Shown: positions 21,720 to 34,489, counted from the first letter of the stretch. The stretch: DNA of 64,000 nt from Pohlia nutans (GCA_022496805.1 CM040089.1:36874372-36938371), one strand, 5' to 3'. Notes: generated by a model from the sequence alone, not told the origin. Numbers and translations: made by a program.

Positions 21720-23780
21720 TTGTAGAATCCGAGTTTGGATTTGAACCATATCCGAAGTCATATTAATAAAAAAATTCAATGCTCGGTTGAAATTCAGAAA
21801 TTTCCTGATTGTGTTGGGAGAATAATGCTTTTTGTTTTGTGATATTTGTTGGTTGTTTGAGTATTGATTTTCTTCAATCTAGGCATCTTCCATTCCACAT
21901 TGCACTCTGCTGTAAACTCCAACTACTGTAGTAAGTAGCTATGATGAATGTGGTTTTGTGGAATCCTTGATCAATCATGCTCTTCGTTGAATTATGATCG
22001 ACTCAAATACTTTATCGTTCAAGCACCTAATTACCAAATGTTTTATCATTCTCTTCAAATTTCAAGGAATGAGAATTCCTGCGACAATCAGGAACTGTGG
22101 AACAAATGTAACAAACAGGGGCATTAAGGCGACTTGAGCACTTTGTATATCTAATGCCTCACAAAGAACAGTGAAGTATAATTCCAAGTAATTAACATGT
22201 ACCGGACACCTCGAAAAGTCTCTTTCTCCACTCATTACGCTCAGCTCTCTCTAATTGCACTTTGTTATTGCGCCCATCCTGAGAATCTGTCATATCTCCA
22301 TATCCTGATTACTTGATCTCACTGCTGATAGAGAAAAGCAATGACATTCAACCAAGCCAGTACTCAAAATGAACAGCAAAAAAATTAAATACCTTAAATA
22401 CTTAGATAATTACAATGTACCTTCATAAAATATCAGGAATTGAAACTCAAGAAAGCTCACAAACGATATGACTCACGGAATGAAAAAAATGAGATGCATC
22501 TGCCAATAGGCCTACTCGGTAGGGCTAACCATGAATCTTCAAATGGTGACACTCAGCTCCATCTCCATAAGAAATGGTATATTGCAAGAAACAAAGGCGT
22601 GTACATAAACAATGGTACTTTCATGTATAATTACCTCATATCGTTGCACCCTACTGTGATGACTTAGGGTTACTCGATTCAAGAACTCTACACTGTCAGC
22701 ATTAGAAACAAAACTTACATCAACTGGTGTATTACACACCCCAAAAAGAAAGTTTTGCAGTCGTTTAGCGACTGCTACAGAATGAGGTCAAACGACCCGC
22801 AGCCAATTTTAGCTGCGGTTTTTTTTTACCAAGTTTTCTTATAGTGTTTTGTCCCTATGGTGCCTTACGGGGTGCATCATTCTGTTTTTTTACCATCATG
22901 ACCAGGTCAATGGGTGAGCATCAGGCAAGTGGAAGACATTAGAAGACAAGAAGTGAGGTCTCAAGAAGCACCCATTTCGGTGAAAATGGAAAACAAATTC
23001 CTCAGTTCACTTCAGTTCACTCATTTCGGTGGTGAATTGGCAGGGTTCCACCTTTTCAGTACCAATGACCCATACATGGAAGCCTAGCCTTAGAGTTGTG
23101 GTAAGGTGGCAACTTCTTGTTGTATACTCCATAACTTTCATAGTTTCTTATCACCATTATTTTTCTACGGCAAATCTTTGATCACTCGTGTCACACAATT
23201 TTGATATGTTGAAGTTTGGTAACATAACGTTCTTGACCCTCCCTACAGTTCACCTTGGAATCTCAAGCATCTGTCATAGGATCAAAGGAATCACAGAGAA
23301 TTTTCTCTAACTTCAACTGGTCCAAGCGAAGAGGGTTAGAGAGTTGGATTATTTTATTAGCAGTTTCTCTACAGTGTTGCTACAGTGTTAAGGGTGTGGT
23401 CCAGCAAGGTATTAAGAACCTTATGATGGTCTCATTGACTGTCTTTGAATTTATTTATATTTGATACCCAATTCAAAATAAATGGTCTCAAGTTGTGCAA
23501 GAAAATGGCCAAAAACAAACCACAATAGGGTTGGAGTAGTGGCTCTTCAAATGCTCATAACTTATAAACAATTGGAAATTAGAAGACAAACTTAAACTTT
23601 TTGGAAAGTCAAGATTAATTTCTGCAAGATTACTGGTTGTTCACTTGATTTGATGAAGAATTGAGTAAAATATTAAAGGTCAATACCTATGTTATTAAAC
23701 GAGCAGTTTGTTTCAGACGTGCTGAACACTCAACAGAAGCTATCAATGCATAAATTGTTCAGCTGACTGGTTTACACTCT
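21720..23780. other. Intergenic; short hairpins near 22.8 kb, no supported gene
   Basis: At 22741-22875 two small hairpins occur (GCAGTCG/CGACTGC and CCGCAGC/GCTGCGG, the latter followed by a T run), possibly a degraded MITE. Small open frames (for example 22440-22667 and 23255-23464) have no recognisable features. Confidence 0.4.
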
Positions 23781-23825
23781 TGTGGACCCCAATCCTGCTG
23801 CAGGAGGTGATGTTTCCTCCGACTA

Positions 23826-23945
23826 GGGCATGGAAGCTAAGCGAATGGATCATTGCTACAACCTGTGACTACATCATCAAAAAAATGGCTACAACATAAG
23901 TGAAATAAAAAAGAATTGCAGCAGTGACGTACCGGTTTTGACCAA
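23826..23945 (+). pseudogene. Relic of the LTP exon 2 and 3' UTR
   Basis: GGAAGCTAAGCGAATGGATC followed by GCTACAAC closely resembles 21611-21645, which covers the LTP stop codon and 3' UTR. A nearby GACGTACCGG matches CAACGTACCGG of the original. The copy is broken up by unrelated sequence and lacks the first exon. Confidence 0.45.
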
Positions 23946-24232
23946 TCAAGTCTTTCATCCGTTCTAGCTCTGTACTGCTCACAACATCTCCAACATCTTA
24001 CAGATCTCCTGAACCCTTCAGTGTGGGATCGATCATCATCTAGATAGATGTAGGTGGAGAAATTCCCCGTGTGGAGTAACACCCGTATGATTTGCAGAGA
24101 ATGTTGGCGATTGGAAAAGGGTTCCTAAACCCTGTCCACTACAATCGCCACCCTAAACCTAGCTAAGTGAGCTTCTGGCATACAAGTGGCGCTGAAAGAT
24201 TAGGTTTTAAAGCCGTGAGAATTTTAGAATTC

Positions 24233-24796
24233 TCAAGGTCGTGCAATATGTCGCAAATTTAGAAACCTCCATTTCGTCCACCAAGGTTGTTGCAGTTCTA
24301 ATCTCGAGATTGGGTGGATCACACTTGAAGCTCCAGATTCCAGGTCTACAGGAAGCCAATTGTGCTGCGCAAGACTTACGGGCTGTCTGGAAGGAGATTC
24401 TGTCGACTGAGCTTGCGCGCCCTTCGAGAGAAATTCTTCAACATTTATGGCGTGAGTTTGATAGTTTCTGTTGTGTTGAGTGCCCTCGCTGTCAACGACA
24501 AAGCTGGGATGTAACAACTGGAAGCCAGTTCCCGTAGAGTTTGAACGGCGCATTGACACTAATGCGGCAGCTTTCTCCTGCGCAATACCGACTCGAACTG
24601 CAGGTTTGAAAGTCCCCTCCAAATTGCTCAGAAGGAATGGATGTGTATAGACTCGCTCTTCTTCTTCTTCTTTCGCTGAGGATGAGTTCGTCACTTGTGC
24701 TCCACTGGTTCGTTCTATTACCAAGAATTCAATGCACCGGGTTAGTAAGAAATTTCCATGGTCACTATCCCTGCCAATAATAGAGCGAGAGTTCAC
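24233..24796 (-). CDS. Hypothetical ORF, 187 aa
   Basis: A single open frame in a fairly balanced-composition stretch downstream of, and on the same strand as, the RING gene. It has a Glu-rich patch (KEEEEER) near residue 42-48 but no signal peptide, membrane segment or domain I know. A shorter open frame overlaps on the other strand. It may be an exon of a larger gene or chance. Confidence 0.25.
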   Translation of the reverse strand: MNSRSIIGRDSDHGNFLLTRCIEFLVIERTSGAQVTNSSSAKEEEEERVYTHPFLLSNLEGTFKPAVRVGIAQEKAAALVSMRRSNSTGTGFQLLHPSFVVDSEGTQHNRNYQTHAINVEEFLSKGAQAQSTESPSRQPVSLAQHNWLPVDLESGASSVIHPISRLELQQPWWTKWRFLNLRHIARP

Positions 24797-24871
24797 TACT
24801 GTAGCTTATGAAACACTACTGTGTGACCTTCGTAGTCATACCAAAGTCCCGTTTCACATGTAGCTTCAACT

Positions 24872-24960
24872 TTGGTCCCATTTAAATTATTTTTTCACAA
24901 TATGATCGTTTAAATTTGTCGTTTTAAAAACAATGAATCCTTGGTCCTTTAGAGGTTAAG
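24872..24960. mobile_element. TTAA MITE, family A, right part only
   Basis: From TTTGGTCCCATTTAAATTAT to CCTTGGTCCTTTAGAGGTTA it follows the right third of the full copies, ending at about 24960. The left portion is missing. Confidence 0.6.
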
Positions 24961-25002
24961 ATATTTGTAGAATTACAATTCGGTTGACTCCAACAGCGGT
25001 GA

Positions 25003-25698
25003 TCAAATTTCCGCTTCAGAGGAAATATACACCTTACCTTGAGATAATCTTGAAATGGCGGGACGACTATCCTGCTCAAGATCGCCGCTGATCACCACCT
25101 CGACGAGGTTGGAACCTTCCGGCACAGCTTGTTCGCCATTCTCGGCATTACCTTGGTGTCCCTCTCTGCGTGGATGCGCCAGACATGCGCGACAGAGCGG
25201 GCAAGTGTTGTGTGAGCGGAACCAGGCATCAATGCAATCCGAGTGGAATGCATGAGAGCATTCGGGCAGCAACCTCAGACAGTCGTTGGCGTCGAATGCA
25301 GCCAAGCACACGGAGCAGTCCAACTCTTCCCGTATTCGCTCAGGCAAATCTTTATACTGAATGAAAGGCAGGGATGCAACAATCTCGGGGTCAAGGCCAC
25401 GCTGAGGTTTAACCGTCGAGTTGTTTCCAAGACGCGATGAACGACGACGAGGAATGTCATCGTCGTCCACCGCAGGCCGGATACACCGTTTGAGGAAGCC
25501 CGTGGCGAAACCTACAACAAAGAAGGATAGTACTATGGCCACGATTACCGCCGCATATGCAGGATTGAACTCCAAACGAGTTGGCTCCGTATAATCCGTC
25601 ATCGTGACATTCATTGAAGGATTACTCAGTGCCATCGCCGCTTGAAAAAATTCACTGCTACTTGTGTTGCCAATATTATTCTCCATCCTACTTTGCAC
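25003..25698 (-). CDS. ATL-type RING-H2 E3 ubiquitin ligase, membrane-anchored
   Basis: An intronless ORF of 231 aa. One transmembrane segment lies at about 48-68 (AYAAVIVAIVLSFFVVGFAT), followed by a basic RRRSSR stretch and the ATL GLD motif (GLDPEIVASLP, 101-111). The RING-H2 finger spans 128-169 with ligands C128, C131, C147, H149, H152, C155, C166 and C169. It also has the Pro before the seventh-eighth ligand pair and the Trp typical of E2-binding ATL fingers. The layout TM-GLD-RING and the lack of introns fit the ATL family, whose members transfer ubiquitin from E2 to targets, often in defence or stress signalling. Met5 is an alternative start. The substrate is unknown. Confidence 0.94.
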   Translation of the reverse strand: MQSRMENNIGNTSSSEFFQAAMALSNPSMNVTMTDYTEPTRLEFNPAYAAVIVAIVLSFFVVGFATGFLKRCIRPAVDDDDIPRRRSSRLGNNSTVKPQRGLDPEIVASLPFIQYKDLPERIREELDCSVCLAAFDANDCLRLLPECSHAFHSDCIDAWFRSHNTCPLCRACLAHPRREGHQGNAENGEQAVPEGSNLVEVVISGDLEQDSRPAISRLSQGKVYISSEAEI

Positions 25699-25699
25699 T

Positions 25700-27250
25700 C
25701 ATCAATCAATCCAAGCCAGCAGCCTATAGAAAAATAAATAAATCTTCACATAGTTGCTAATTACCGACCAAAACTAAACCGGAACTCGTTCGTACGCCAT
25801 AGCTTCTGTAAACGAAAACCTAACGTTTACTATTTTTCCAACAATCTCGTTCTTCACCACCCACAAACACACGAGCTCCATCAATCTCTTCCTCCCGTAA
25901 TTGTCTTAATCAAGCTACTCATACTCATCCTAAATTCTGTGTACTCATCTCCCCTACCAAGAACCGACCTGCCATAGCTACAAAGAACGTTCTCGCCTTC
26001 GATTTGAACGCTTTTTCAACACAAATCTGAGAGGCTCCAGCTCAAGAACAGAGAATGTTGAAACAAGACGCGAATCCGAAAGATTCAAAAAATGACAAGA
26101 GCCAGATTTCCACTTGAGATCATGAGCTCCACTGCAAAATGATCATCAGCTAACTTACATTTGTGATTCCTCAAAACTAAGGTAACAAAAATTCTAAGGA
26201 AACATTTTCTGACCGAGACTTCCACACAATTAAAAATCTCCTAATAAAACAAGCTCACTCTGAATCAAACGGTCGTCAGACATTCAAAGCGAGTGAAGAT
26301 TAACGCATTGATAATCCCTGGGCTGTCGAGTTGGAATTTATCATGACATGAATCTGACGTTGCAAGTTGATGGAGATGATGATGATGCGGAGAGGATATT
26401 TGGATAGTGTCTGCCGTCGTCGACTACACGTGTCGCAAGGGGAGAGCGTGGAGGAGGGCATATGGGTGGTCAGAAGTGAGTTAGAAGATGCTTCTGGAAT
26501 CTTCATTATCCGTTCTAGTGTTCTACAGTGACTGGCTCCCGGAGGTGCAAAGAGACACACACTGTACGAGCAACTACGGTAACCCACATGACTTCAAGAG
26601 TAGCATTTTTGAAACTGAAGCTCATCAGGAATGTAGGACCTCGCTAATTTTTAACGATTTTCGTGCAATATCCGATATTTCATGGGTGCCTGTATTTTTC
26701 GCACCAATTCCGCAAGGCTTTCGCACTAATTCTGCACTAAATCCGCACAGATTATACATTCACTCTTTCCTTTATTTAACAAAATGCAGAATTCGTGCGG
26801 AATTAGCGCAAAACCCATGCAAAACCCGTACGAAAAATGTACGAACCCAAGATCATTTAAAATCCTTGGGGGCCTAAATTCCCAAGGCTTGGGTGGTAAG
26901 GTTGTCCAAAGAACGGGTTTTTTTGGGTAATTCTCAGTTTTTTCCTTAGTTTTACAAAACGCTTTACAACATTTTATAACATGATTGTCTAAAGAATGTT
27001 CTTTTGTGATTCCCAAAAACAAAACATGGTAACAGAAATGAGCCATCATCATAACTTCTGTGATATATTTATTACATACCATCCATTAGCAGATGGAGAA
27101 AATAATCATCTCTTTTGGTAACTGTATTGATACAAAGTCGAACAGCCTCACAGTAAAATGCAAGTCTCATTGTTAAGTTTCCCTGCAGTGACCTACATAA
27201 CAAAAGCTTTACATACAAATCTACTGTTTTCCAAATATACAGTAATTGTA
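25700..27250. other. Intergenic, between RING gene and LEA-Rossmann gene
   Basis: This probably includes the RING gene promoter and 5' UTR. At about 26660-26850 diverged inverted segments (TTTCGCAC, GTGCGGAATT, AACCCATGC/GCATGGGT-like) suggest an old foldback element. No gene is supported. Confidence 0.4.
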
Positions 27251-27253
27251 ATC

Positions 27254-30200
27254 TTAGATACTCTCAAATTGATCCGCAATGCTTCGCTTTACTCGTCCAC
27301 TACCGCCCACCACCTGCAGATTTTACATTATGCCACTCAGATTAGTTTCTATGAAACGCTCAGAAGCCCTGAGACTACTGTAGATGATTTTCTGTCCTCC
27401 CAAACAAACAACAGAGTAACTACAAATATCAAGCAAAGTGACAACATTTCTCAAAGAATTCTTTCGAGTATAAAACCCAGAAAGTACACTCTATTGAGTA
27501 AAATAATACTCAAAAAATACGACAATAACAAGCGGGTAGACGCGTAGTCTCTGCCTTTGTATTTACCCTACATTTACTTTTACACGTTGTTTGTACTGTT
27601 CAGCCATGTAACTCCAAAAAACAAAGCGTTTCCGTAGTCTCTCCCCTGATGGGCAGAAACAACAAATATTTCTGTTTCGATTGAATAGCAGATTTAACAC
27701 TCGTCCATGGAATTAAATATTTTTTTGCAAAAAATGTAATTAGGCAAATGCCAAATTTTGGGAATATTTTCCAATGCTCCATATTCTTCTATACAAAAAG
27801 AATAGTTGTTGGAAAAAAAATTCTGGCATTTTCTTTTAGAATTATTTTATGCAGAACCTGCTATCAGGTTATGGTATTAAAACCTTCACATGTGCTTACC
27901 TCCACAGTTTTATCTGATGCAGATGGAGTCACAATGGCCGAAATGCAGACTTCGGCTACCTGCAGAAACCACATATAACAGGTCATGAGAGAAAAAACTT
28001 TGCAAATTTGATATCTAAGTTTTATTTAGGTCCCAAGAAGTTCAAGGTCATATACTTATTTAAGATACACTTCTTTTTAGTCGTGTAGTGTATCTGTCAT
28101 CATGCAAAACCAAAGCATTTCAAACAGTAAACTGTAAGCCTTAGGGTTACATGATTAAGAGATTCCTTCTAATGAAGCTTTAACTCAAAAAGTTTGAATC
28201 TTGGGCTTGAATCTTATTTCGTATTGATTCATGTTCAAAATTCTTGATGACTAAAGTCTTGAAATTTGACTAATACCTTTTAAATTAAAGGACAACTTTA
28301 TTGTTTGTACCACAAAAGAAGAATTTTAATGCCAAGGATCATGAAGTCACTATTTAATTTATCATTCCTTACCTTCTTACGACTAACAGCACCCATGAAT
28401 AGACTGTCCGCAGGCCTCAACTCAACAACACCCTGCAATCAGCCAACTTGTCAATCAAGATCTTCAAAAGTGGAGATGACTACAACTTTACCAAGAACTA
28501 GATTGTGTTAAGAAACTAAAGGAGTAATCACCCAAAGGTATACAAAAAGTTATATACTTATAAGAATTGATAGTGGTTACTATTTAATGGCTACTGGCTA
28601 CACCGATTATTGCCATTACAGTGAGTCACAGAATTAGTGTGAGATTTCCCACCAATCCTCTCAATTAGTGTGAGACTGTACACACAATCCTCACTACTCA
28701 CCGTAAGAATTCTCAATTACTGAGAGTCAGATTTACATACCCCTCTGTCACCGGTCAATCCAGCTGGCCGGACTATAGTATAGTCAAGACCTGAGCGTTG
28801 CAAAAAGAGTTCCGCTTGACGTTTCCTGAGAATGTACATAGAATGTGTAAATAGGTTAAGCGACTTTGATGATTTGTTCTTCACTCTGACTCCCTGAAAT
28901 CTACTGAAACAAAATACTCAAAAGAAAAAAAATATAACTCTGGAGATTTGTGCACTCACCAGTACAGAAGTGGAACAACTTGAAGAACTGAGTTAACGCC
29001 AATTGTTGTGATAAGAACAAACTGCAAACAACAAATACCAAGATTATAAGAAAGATTTAAGAGACCATTAATCCCTAAGTGACTAAGCTTAAATAGAAAG
29101 TCCACTTTGTTATCAATTTAACATATTTCTATTGTTGAAATTATGATTTCATCCTTACATTGGTACATTATTTTGTTGCTTTTCTTCAAGCTTTCAAAAT
29201 GATATATTTCTGGCCTATGTACATGGAAGTTGCCACTTTTGGCCATTTGGGAACTTAGGAAAATCATGTGACACTAGAATTATCTGTAAAATGAGAATAT
29301 TAAAAAATTAAAAAAATTAAAAATACAGATTGATGTCTAACCTTCTTCATGTCGCCTTGGTTCTTTGCAACAGAAATAAGATTCAACACTCCCTCGTATT
29401 CAGTCTGCAAAATTGGTTCACGTGAATGTCATGAATCAGCCTCGTACATGTCACCACATACATTCACAGATGCAACACGCAATCGTCAGATTAACCCCTA
29501 AAGTTCCATTGCGGCCATGAATCTTTGCGTACAAGATTGCTGCCATATTTCACTACATCAACATGTTTGAAACCACCATTTTACTCAAGTATACAAAAGT
29601 GTTTTGAGTACATTTTTGTATTGCAACATACAAGATGAATTATATGTGCAAATTTACAAAGGTCACACACACAGAGCCCAAAGGGACCCTTTTGGGGTTA
29701 AAAAATGCGGGGATGAAATAAATTACTCTGTATGCTTGCAGAAGGTCAAATCCTCGGGTTCCCACAGCACTAATAACCACGTTGCTGCACAAATAATAAA
29801 CTTGTCAGGATTAATCATCCTTATAGCATATTACCATTTATTGTCTGCACCCCAAGGTGAGAAAATAAGCAATGATTCAAAAACGTAGAAAGTTCTAATG
29901 CCCAATGAAAATGAGACATGTGTTAAAAGTAACAATAGCATGTTGGGGTCTTTCATTCCAAACAACAAGTTTCTTATGATTAATAGAATTATGACATGTG
30001 GTTATAGGTACATTGACATTCTAAGATTGCCAAATTTTTCAATCAGTGCAGATAATACTATGGAACCGTGAAAATTATACATTTGCAATTAGCCGCTTAT
30101 TCTTATCCAGAGGCAACTGAAAAAAAATTAACTGAGGTACTTGGATCATGTCACATACCACCCAGATATTGCTTCTTTCACGGATTCGTAGTTGTAGAGA

Positions 30201-33200
30201 TCTGCTTCAAACAACTGCAGAATACACAATGAAGACATTCAATAACAACTTCGGTTCAAAGTAACTCACTTTGCAGTTGCCTTTATTATCTACCTTATTG
30301 GGAATATCACATTAAAGTCCTCTAAAAACATCTGTATATAAGGGACTTCAATAAAGCCCCTTTTCAAAATGGGAGGGATGTGAGAAAACACAAACTTGAA
30401 AGCTCCAAAATACCATCTCAGTTCTCACCTCAGCTCCTTGCAGCTGTTTCAAGTTTCTTGCTCTGTAGACATTTCTCACCAAGGCGCGAACAGTCGCACC
30501 TTTGCCCACTAGGTCTTGAACTATCAACCTGCAAAAAGGTTTAACACAAAATGAGTGACAGCCTTCCGGAGCAACATATGAAACTAGAAAATTATTGACT
30601 AATTCAAACAATCAACTTAGAAATCTCCACACATCAATAATGTCACATCTGAAACCAATCCAACCTTATAGACAACCCTACAATAACATACTTTTTTGAC
30701 TCTAATCTCACCTTCAAAATTTTCATTAAAATCTTGAAACAGTCAATATTAGTGAAGACATTAGAGCTATCCTTTTCACTCAAAGTCTGGCAACCTGATT
30801 CCATTAAAAATCATGAAACAGTAAATTTTTCGAAAGACGTTAAAGTTCTCCATTAACCCCGAAAGGACCAAGAAGTCCAGATTGGGCCCCATGTATTTTT
30901 AAGCAGTTTTGAATAGGTCATAATTGAAATTCCTTTTGTTCAAATTTATTCAATTTTTGACCAACACATGCAATATTCTTCACTGATATACAATTTAGTT
31001 CCATCTAAATTATATTTCCACAATATAATCAATTGAATTTGTCAGTTTAAGACCATGAATCCTTGGTCCTTCAGGGGTTAACTCAAAAAAGTCAGTCTAT
31101 CAAAGCTTCCACCTAATTCCATTAGAATTCATGAAACAATCAAGTTTACTGAAGACAATAGAGTTAATTCTTGAACTCAAAAAGGTTCTAAGTCTGTCAA
31201 AACGTTCAACCTGAAAAGTTGAAAAATGTGTTTTGAGTTGAAGGAGAACTCTATTGTTACATAAGAGGGAGGTGCAATTCAAGTGAAACACACCTGCCAG
31301 TAGCACCAGCTGCGCCAGCAACAAGAACAGTCAATTCTGTGAAAGGACCGTCTGCTTCTTGCTGCGAATCATCATCTCCATCTTCTCGAACACCCTGGTA
31401 TCTTTTCACAACGCTCTTCCCAGCAGGTTTGTATTTCCCCCCCACGAGCTCTTCACCTTCGTCGTCTGGTTTCTGGCTCTCGGATTTCCTCTCAGACCTT
31501 ACAGCGTAGGATGATCGTTTACCAGGCGCCGTCATGCCAGTCGCTTCTTCGACGGCTTCTATAATCGAGTCACTCAGCTTGAAAACCTCGTTACCGATGG
31601 CTGCCGCAGCATCGATGGATGCATTCACCGCCTTCTCAATCGGCTCTTGCACCCTGTCAGCTGACTCCTGTGCTCTCCTCACTGTGGACCGCACCGCTCG
31701 TTCTGCACCCCGTTCTACTCTTCGCGCTTCTTGGCCCAGTTCCTTTGATGCTTCCCTCGCCTGAAACCTCATCACACAACAATGATCAACGAATATGCAA
31801 AGCTCGAAGACTTTGATTGATGTAAAAGCCAACTTTTCATTTGTGTTCCTTTGTTTTGACATTCAATATTGACTTCAAGAATGAGGTGGCATATACATGG
31901 CTCCTAGCTAGATGAGAGTTAGCTCTTTGAGGTGGATTGAACACTTGTTACTTCAAATGCGTCATAATAAAATGAGTTTGTTATCTAATTGCATATGCAT
32001 CATAATAAAATGAGCTTGTTATCTCATATCTAATTGTATATGATATTGCTTCAGTGCCTTCAATTGAGAATATTAGTTGAAAATATAAGGTAGTTTTCCA
32101 TTCCCATGGCTTCCCGTGAGTATGCTTCAAATAAATCTATCGCTTGAATAGATGTATAGTACTTGAAGAGGACTTCACAAAGTCAGCGACTTTTGAGAAT
32201 TCTGTAAGGAAAATTTCATATCTTGTTCGCGCAATATTCAAATAAGACTTACTTAAGTGCATTGAAATCCTCTTTAAAATGAGCACAAGGTCTACAGATT
32301 GTTTTGGTATATCTAATAATAACGAACTTGATCATCAGCTGAAAGCCATTGGAATAGAAAACGTACTTTCACCCCTAAAGGACCAAGAAGCCCAAATTGG
32401 GCTTCATGCCTTTTTTTTAGCAGTTTTGAGTAGGTCTCATGTGGACTTCCTTTCATTCAAATTTATTTAGTTTTTGACCAACACGTGCAATGTTCTTCAC
32501 TGATTCTGGTGTTATAATATTTGGTCCCATCTGAATTATATTTTTCATGATGTGAATGATCGAATTTGTCATTTTAAAACCATGAATACTTGGTCCTTTA
32601 TGAGTTAATGTGGAGTTGGTAAACAACAAGAAAAGGGAAAAAAGAATATGTTCACCCCAGAACTAACCTGCTTGGAGACAGCCTCGCCAGCCTGAGATGC
32701 AACCTTCTGGCCCTCCTTCCCCACCGACTGAAGGTCATCGGTAATTCTGCTACCGGTCTCTCGCAACCGCCGGCCGGCGACCTCAGCATTCTCTTCCACA
32801 ATGCCGGCGACGTCACGCGCGGTATCGCCCGCCTCCTCCACGCCCTGCTGTATGTTGTCCGCCGCGCGCTCCGCTTGCGCATTCACGACCTCGGCGCTTC
32901 CGCCCACGGCCGCCTCGCCAGCCTTCCGCACCTCCTCCAAGTTCTGCCCCACGCGACGCCCCGCGCGCTGCACCCTCTGCCCGCTCGCGTCCGCGGCGTC
33001 GCGCGCGTCGCCCGCCACGGCCCGCGCGGACTCCTGCCCCTCCTCTCCTATGTCGCCCAGCTCGTCCCCGACCCGCTTCCCTGACGTCTCCGCTCTGACC
33101 ACGCTTGGGTCGTCACGGGAAACCCCGGCCACGTCCGCTACCGCACCCGCTGTCTCCGCGGTCCGGTCGCCTAACGACTTTTCCTCATCATAGGACGTCT

Positions 33201-33871
33201 CCTCGTCGTCGTACTCCTCCTCAACTTCGTCCACCACGATAATCTCCTCGTACTCGTATTCTGAATCGTCGTTGATGGCCATCAGCTTCTCGTCCAGCTT
33301 CGCGTCGTCCCCCTTCTTGGACTTGCCATTGCTGTCTGCAATTGCAAACCCTAAACTCATCAACACCTGGGGCTTCACTCACATACAGTACTGGCTTTCA
33401 AAATAACCGCGTCCATTGCCATATGCCAAGTGGGTAATGATTTTCAAACATGAAAACTCATCTTCAGAGTATGAACTTATGCGCCCTTTTCTTCTTTAGG
33501 ATTTCGAAATTGAGAGAAGATTGAGAGAAGATGGGATTTCACAGTTGCCACCGCTTTCGTTCATCGCATTGCAAGCACTCAACGTTGGACATTCTGCCTA
33601 CTGTAGTAGACTGAAGCCGAGTATTGATGCTAGAACGACAGGTGATTGTCTTGAACAGACTATGAGGTTGCTTACCTCCACGACGCTTCTCCTTCTCTCT
33701 TCGCGATCCACTCGCTTGGCAAACAATTGATCGACTTCGACCGCCATAGCTCTTCCGGAGCAGACGAAAGGAAAGGGAAGGTGCATTGCTGCAGGTGCAG
33801 CTCTTGACTTGAGTGGCAATCACACTCGGACCAAGCACATTCAAATGCGCGCACGACACCGCCATCGCCAT
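27254..33871 (-). CDS. Plastid NAD(P)-binding Rossmann (atypical SDR, Tic62-like) protein with LEA-like N-terminal region
   Basis: Twelve exons on the minus strand: 33871-33676, 33335-32668, 31760-31294, 30528-30429, 30214-30159, 29784-29727, 29404-29342, 29021-28960, 28825-28741, 28432-28373, 27959-27900 and 27313-27254. All junctions are GT-AG and in frame, giving about 644 aa. Residues 1-52 look like a chloroplast transit peptide. An acidic run lies at ~84-108. From ~115 to ~380 is a long Ala/Glu/Arg-rich amphipathic helical region like LEA group 3 or apolipoprotein repeats. The Rossmann domain starts at ~431 with VLVAGAAGATGR (G437-x2-G440-x2-G443) and continues with VRALVRN, GCNVVISAVGT, FVLITTIGVNS, KRQAELFLQRSGLDYTIVRP and a short VEVVGG end. 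The SDR part resembles Tic62/NmrA-like proteins. The catalytic activity is unknown; the helical region suggests membrane or protein contact or desiccation protection. Confidence 0.87.
30853..31081. mobile_element. TTAA MITE, family A, in an intron of the LEA-Rossmann gene
   Basis: A ~229-bp copy with TTAA at both ends and inverted termini TTAACCCCGAAAGGACCAAG and CTTGGTCCTTCAGGGGTTAA. It lies wholly within the intron between exons 3 and 4. Confidence 0.85.
32368..32608. mobile_element. TTAA MITE, family A, in intron 2 of the LEA-Rossmann gene
   Basis: A ~240-bp copy with left end ACCCCTAAAGGACCAAGAAG and right end ACTTGGTCCTTTATGAGTTAA, lying in the intron between exons 2 and 3. Confidence 0.82.
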
Positions 33872-33902
33872 CTATTCGGAAACGCTGTAACAAAAAATTC
33901 CA

Positions 33903-33968
33903 AAACACACACACGAGAGATCAATCAGGAGTAAGCCCTGTTCATAAACAACACACACACACACACAT
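33903..33968. repeat. AC-dinucleotide runs in the 5' flank of the LEA-Rossmann gene
   Basis: Two short (AC)n runs at about 33903-33914 and 33949-33966 lie just upstream of the start codon, in the likely 5' UTR or promoter. Confidence 0.8.
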
Positions 33969-34197
33969 AGATGAATGCTCACAGAAAGCGCACCTCGGAA
34001 TGCAAAATTTCGCAATTTAAAGCTCGATTCAATTCGGACTTGGGTCGGAGGATTAGTCGAACAGGTTTTTGAGTGAACCCAAGTTGTCAGATTTTGGGGA
34101 CGGAAGCGATTGTACTCTCACTTATCAAGCGGCGAGGACTTTTATGGGTCACGGTTGCCGCCTGGGAGTACAAGTGGATGGGGGCCAGCGGCACCTG

Positions 34198-34228
34198 CCA
34201 CGTGGCGGGGGCGGGAATCTCCACGTGG
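34198..34228. promoter_or_regulatory. Two palindromic G-boxes, one an ABRE match
   Basis: CCACGTGG occurs at 34198-34205 and 34221-34228, 23 bp apart, about 330-360 bp upstream of the LEA-Rossmann start codon. The first reads CACGTGGC, matching the ABA-response core ACGTGGC. A CCAAT follows at about 34236. Control by bZIP or bHLH factors is inferred from motif and spacing. Confidence 0.55.
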
Positions 34229-34489
34229 AGAGCGGCCAATCGGGGAACGAGGATAGGGTAGGGCCGGTGGTAGTGAGGCCCTGAGTACCGGTAGTCCGAC
34301 AGGGACGGGCAGCGGCAAATGACTTGCGGTGTACGTATTTGTTGTGGTACCGTAGATTTGTGTGGGTAGGGCGGGGATTGATTGAAGGTGTGATCATTTC
34401 GTTCATTTCACCGTGATGCTGGCCAGGGTGATGTGGAGCTTCGGGGCGAGGGCACAACACTCCTACTGCGCTTGTACCTTAGGCACTGG

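Noticed and set aside
22741..22875. Rho-independent-type terminator hairpin or small RNA gene
   Set aside because: The CCGCAGC/GCTGCGG stem followed by a T run looks like a bacterial terminator, but there is no gene next to it and the organism is eukaryotic. A degraded MITE is more likely.
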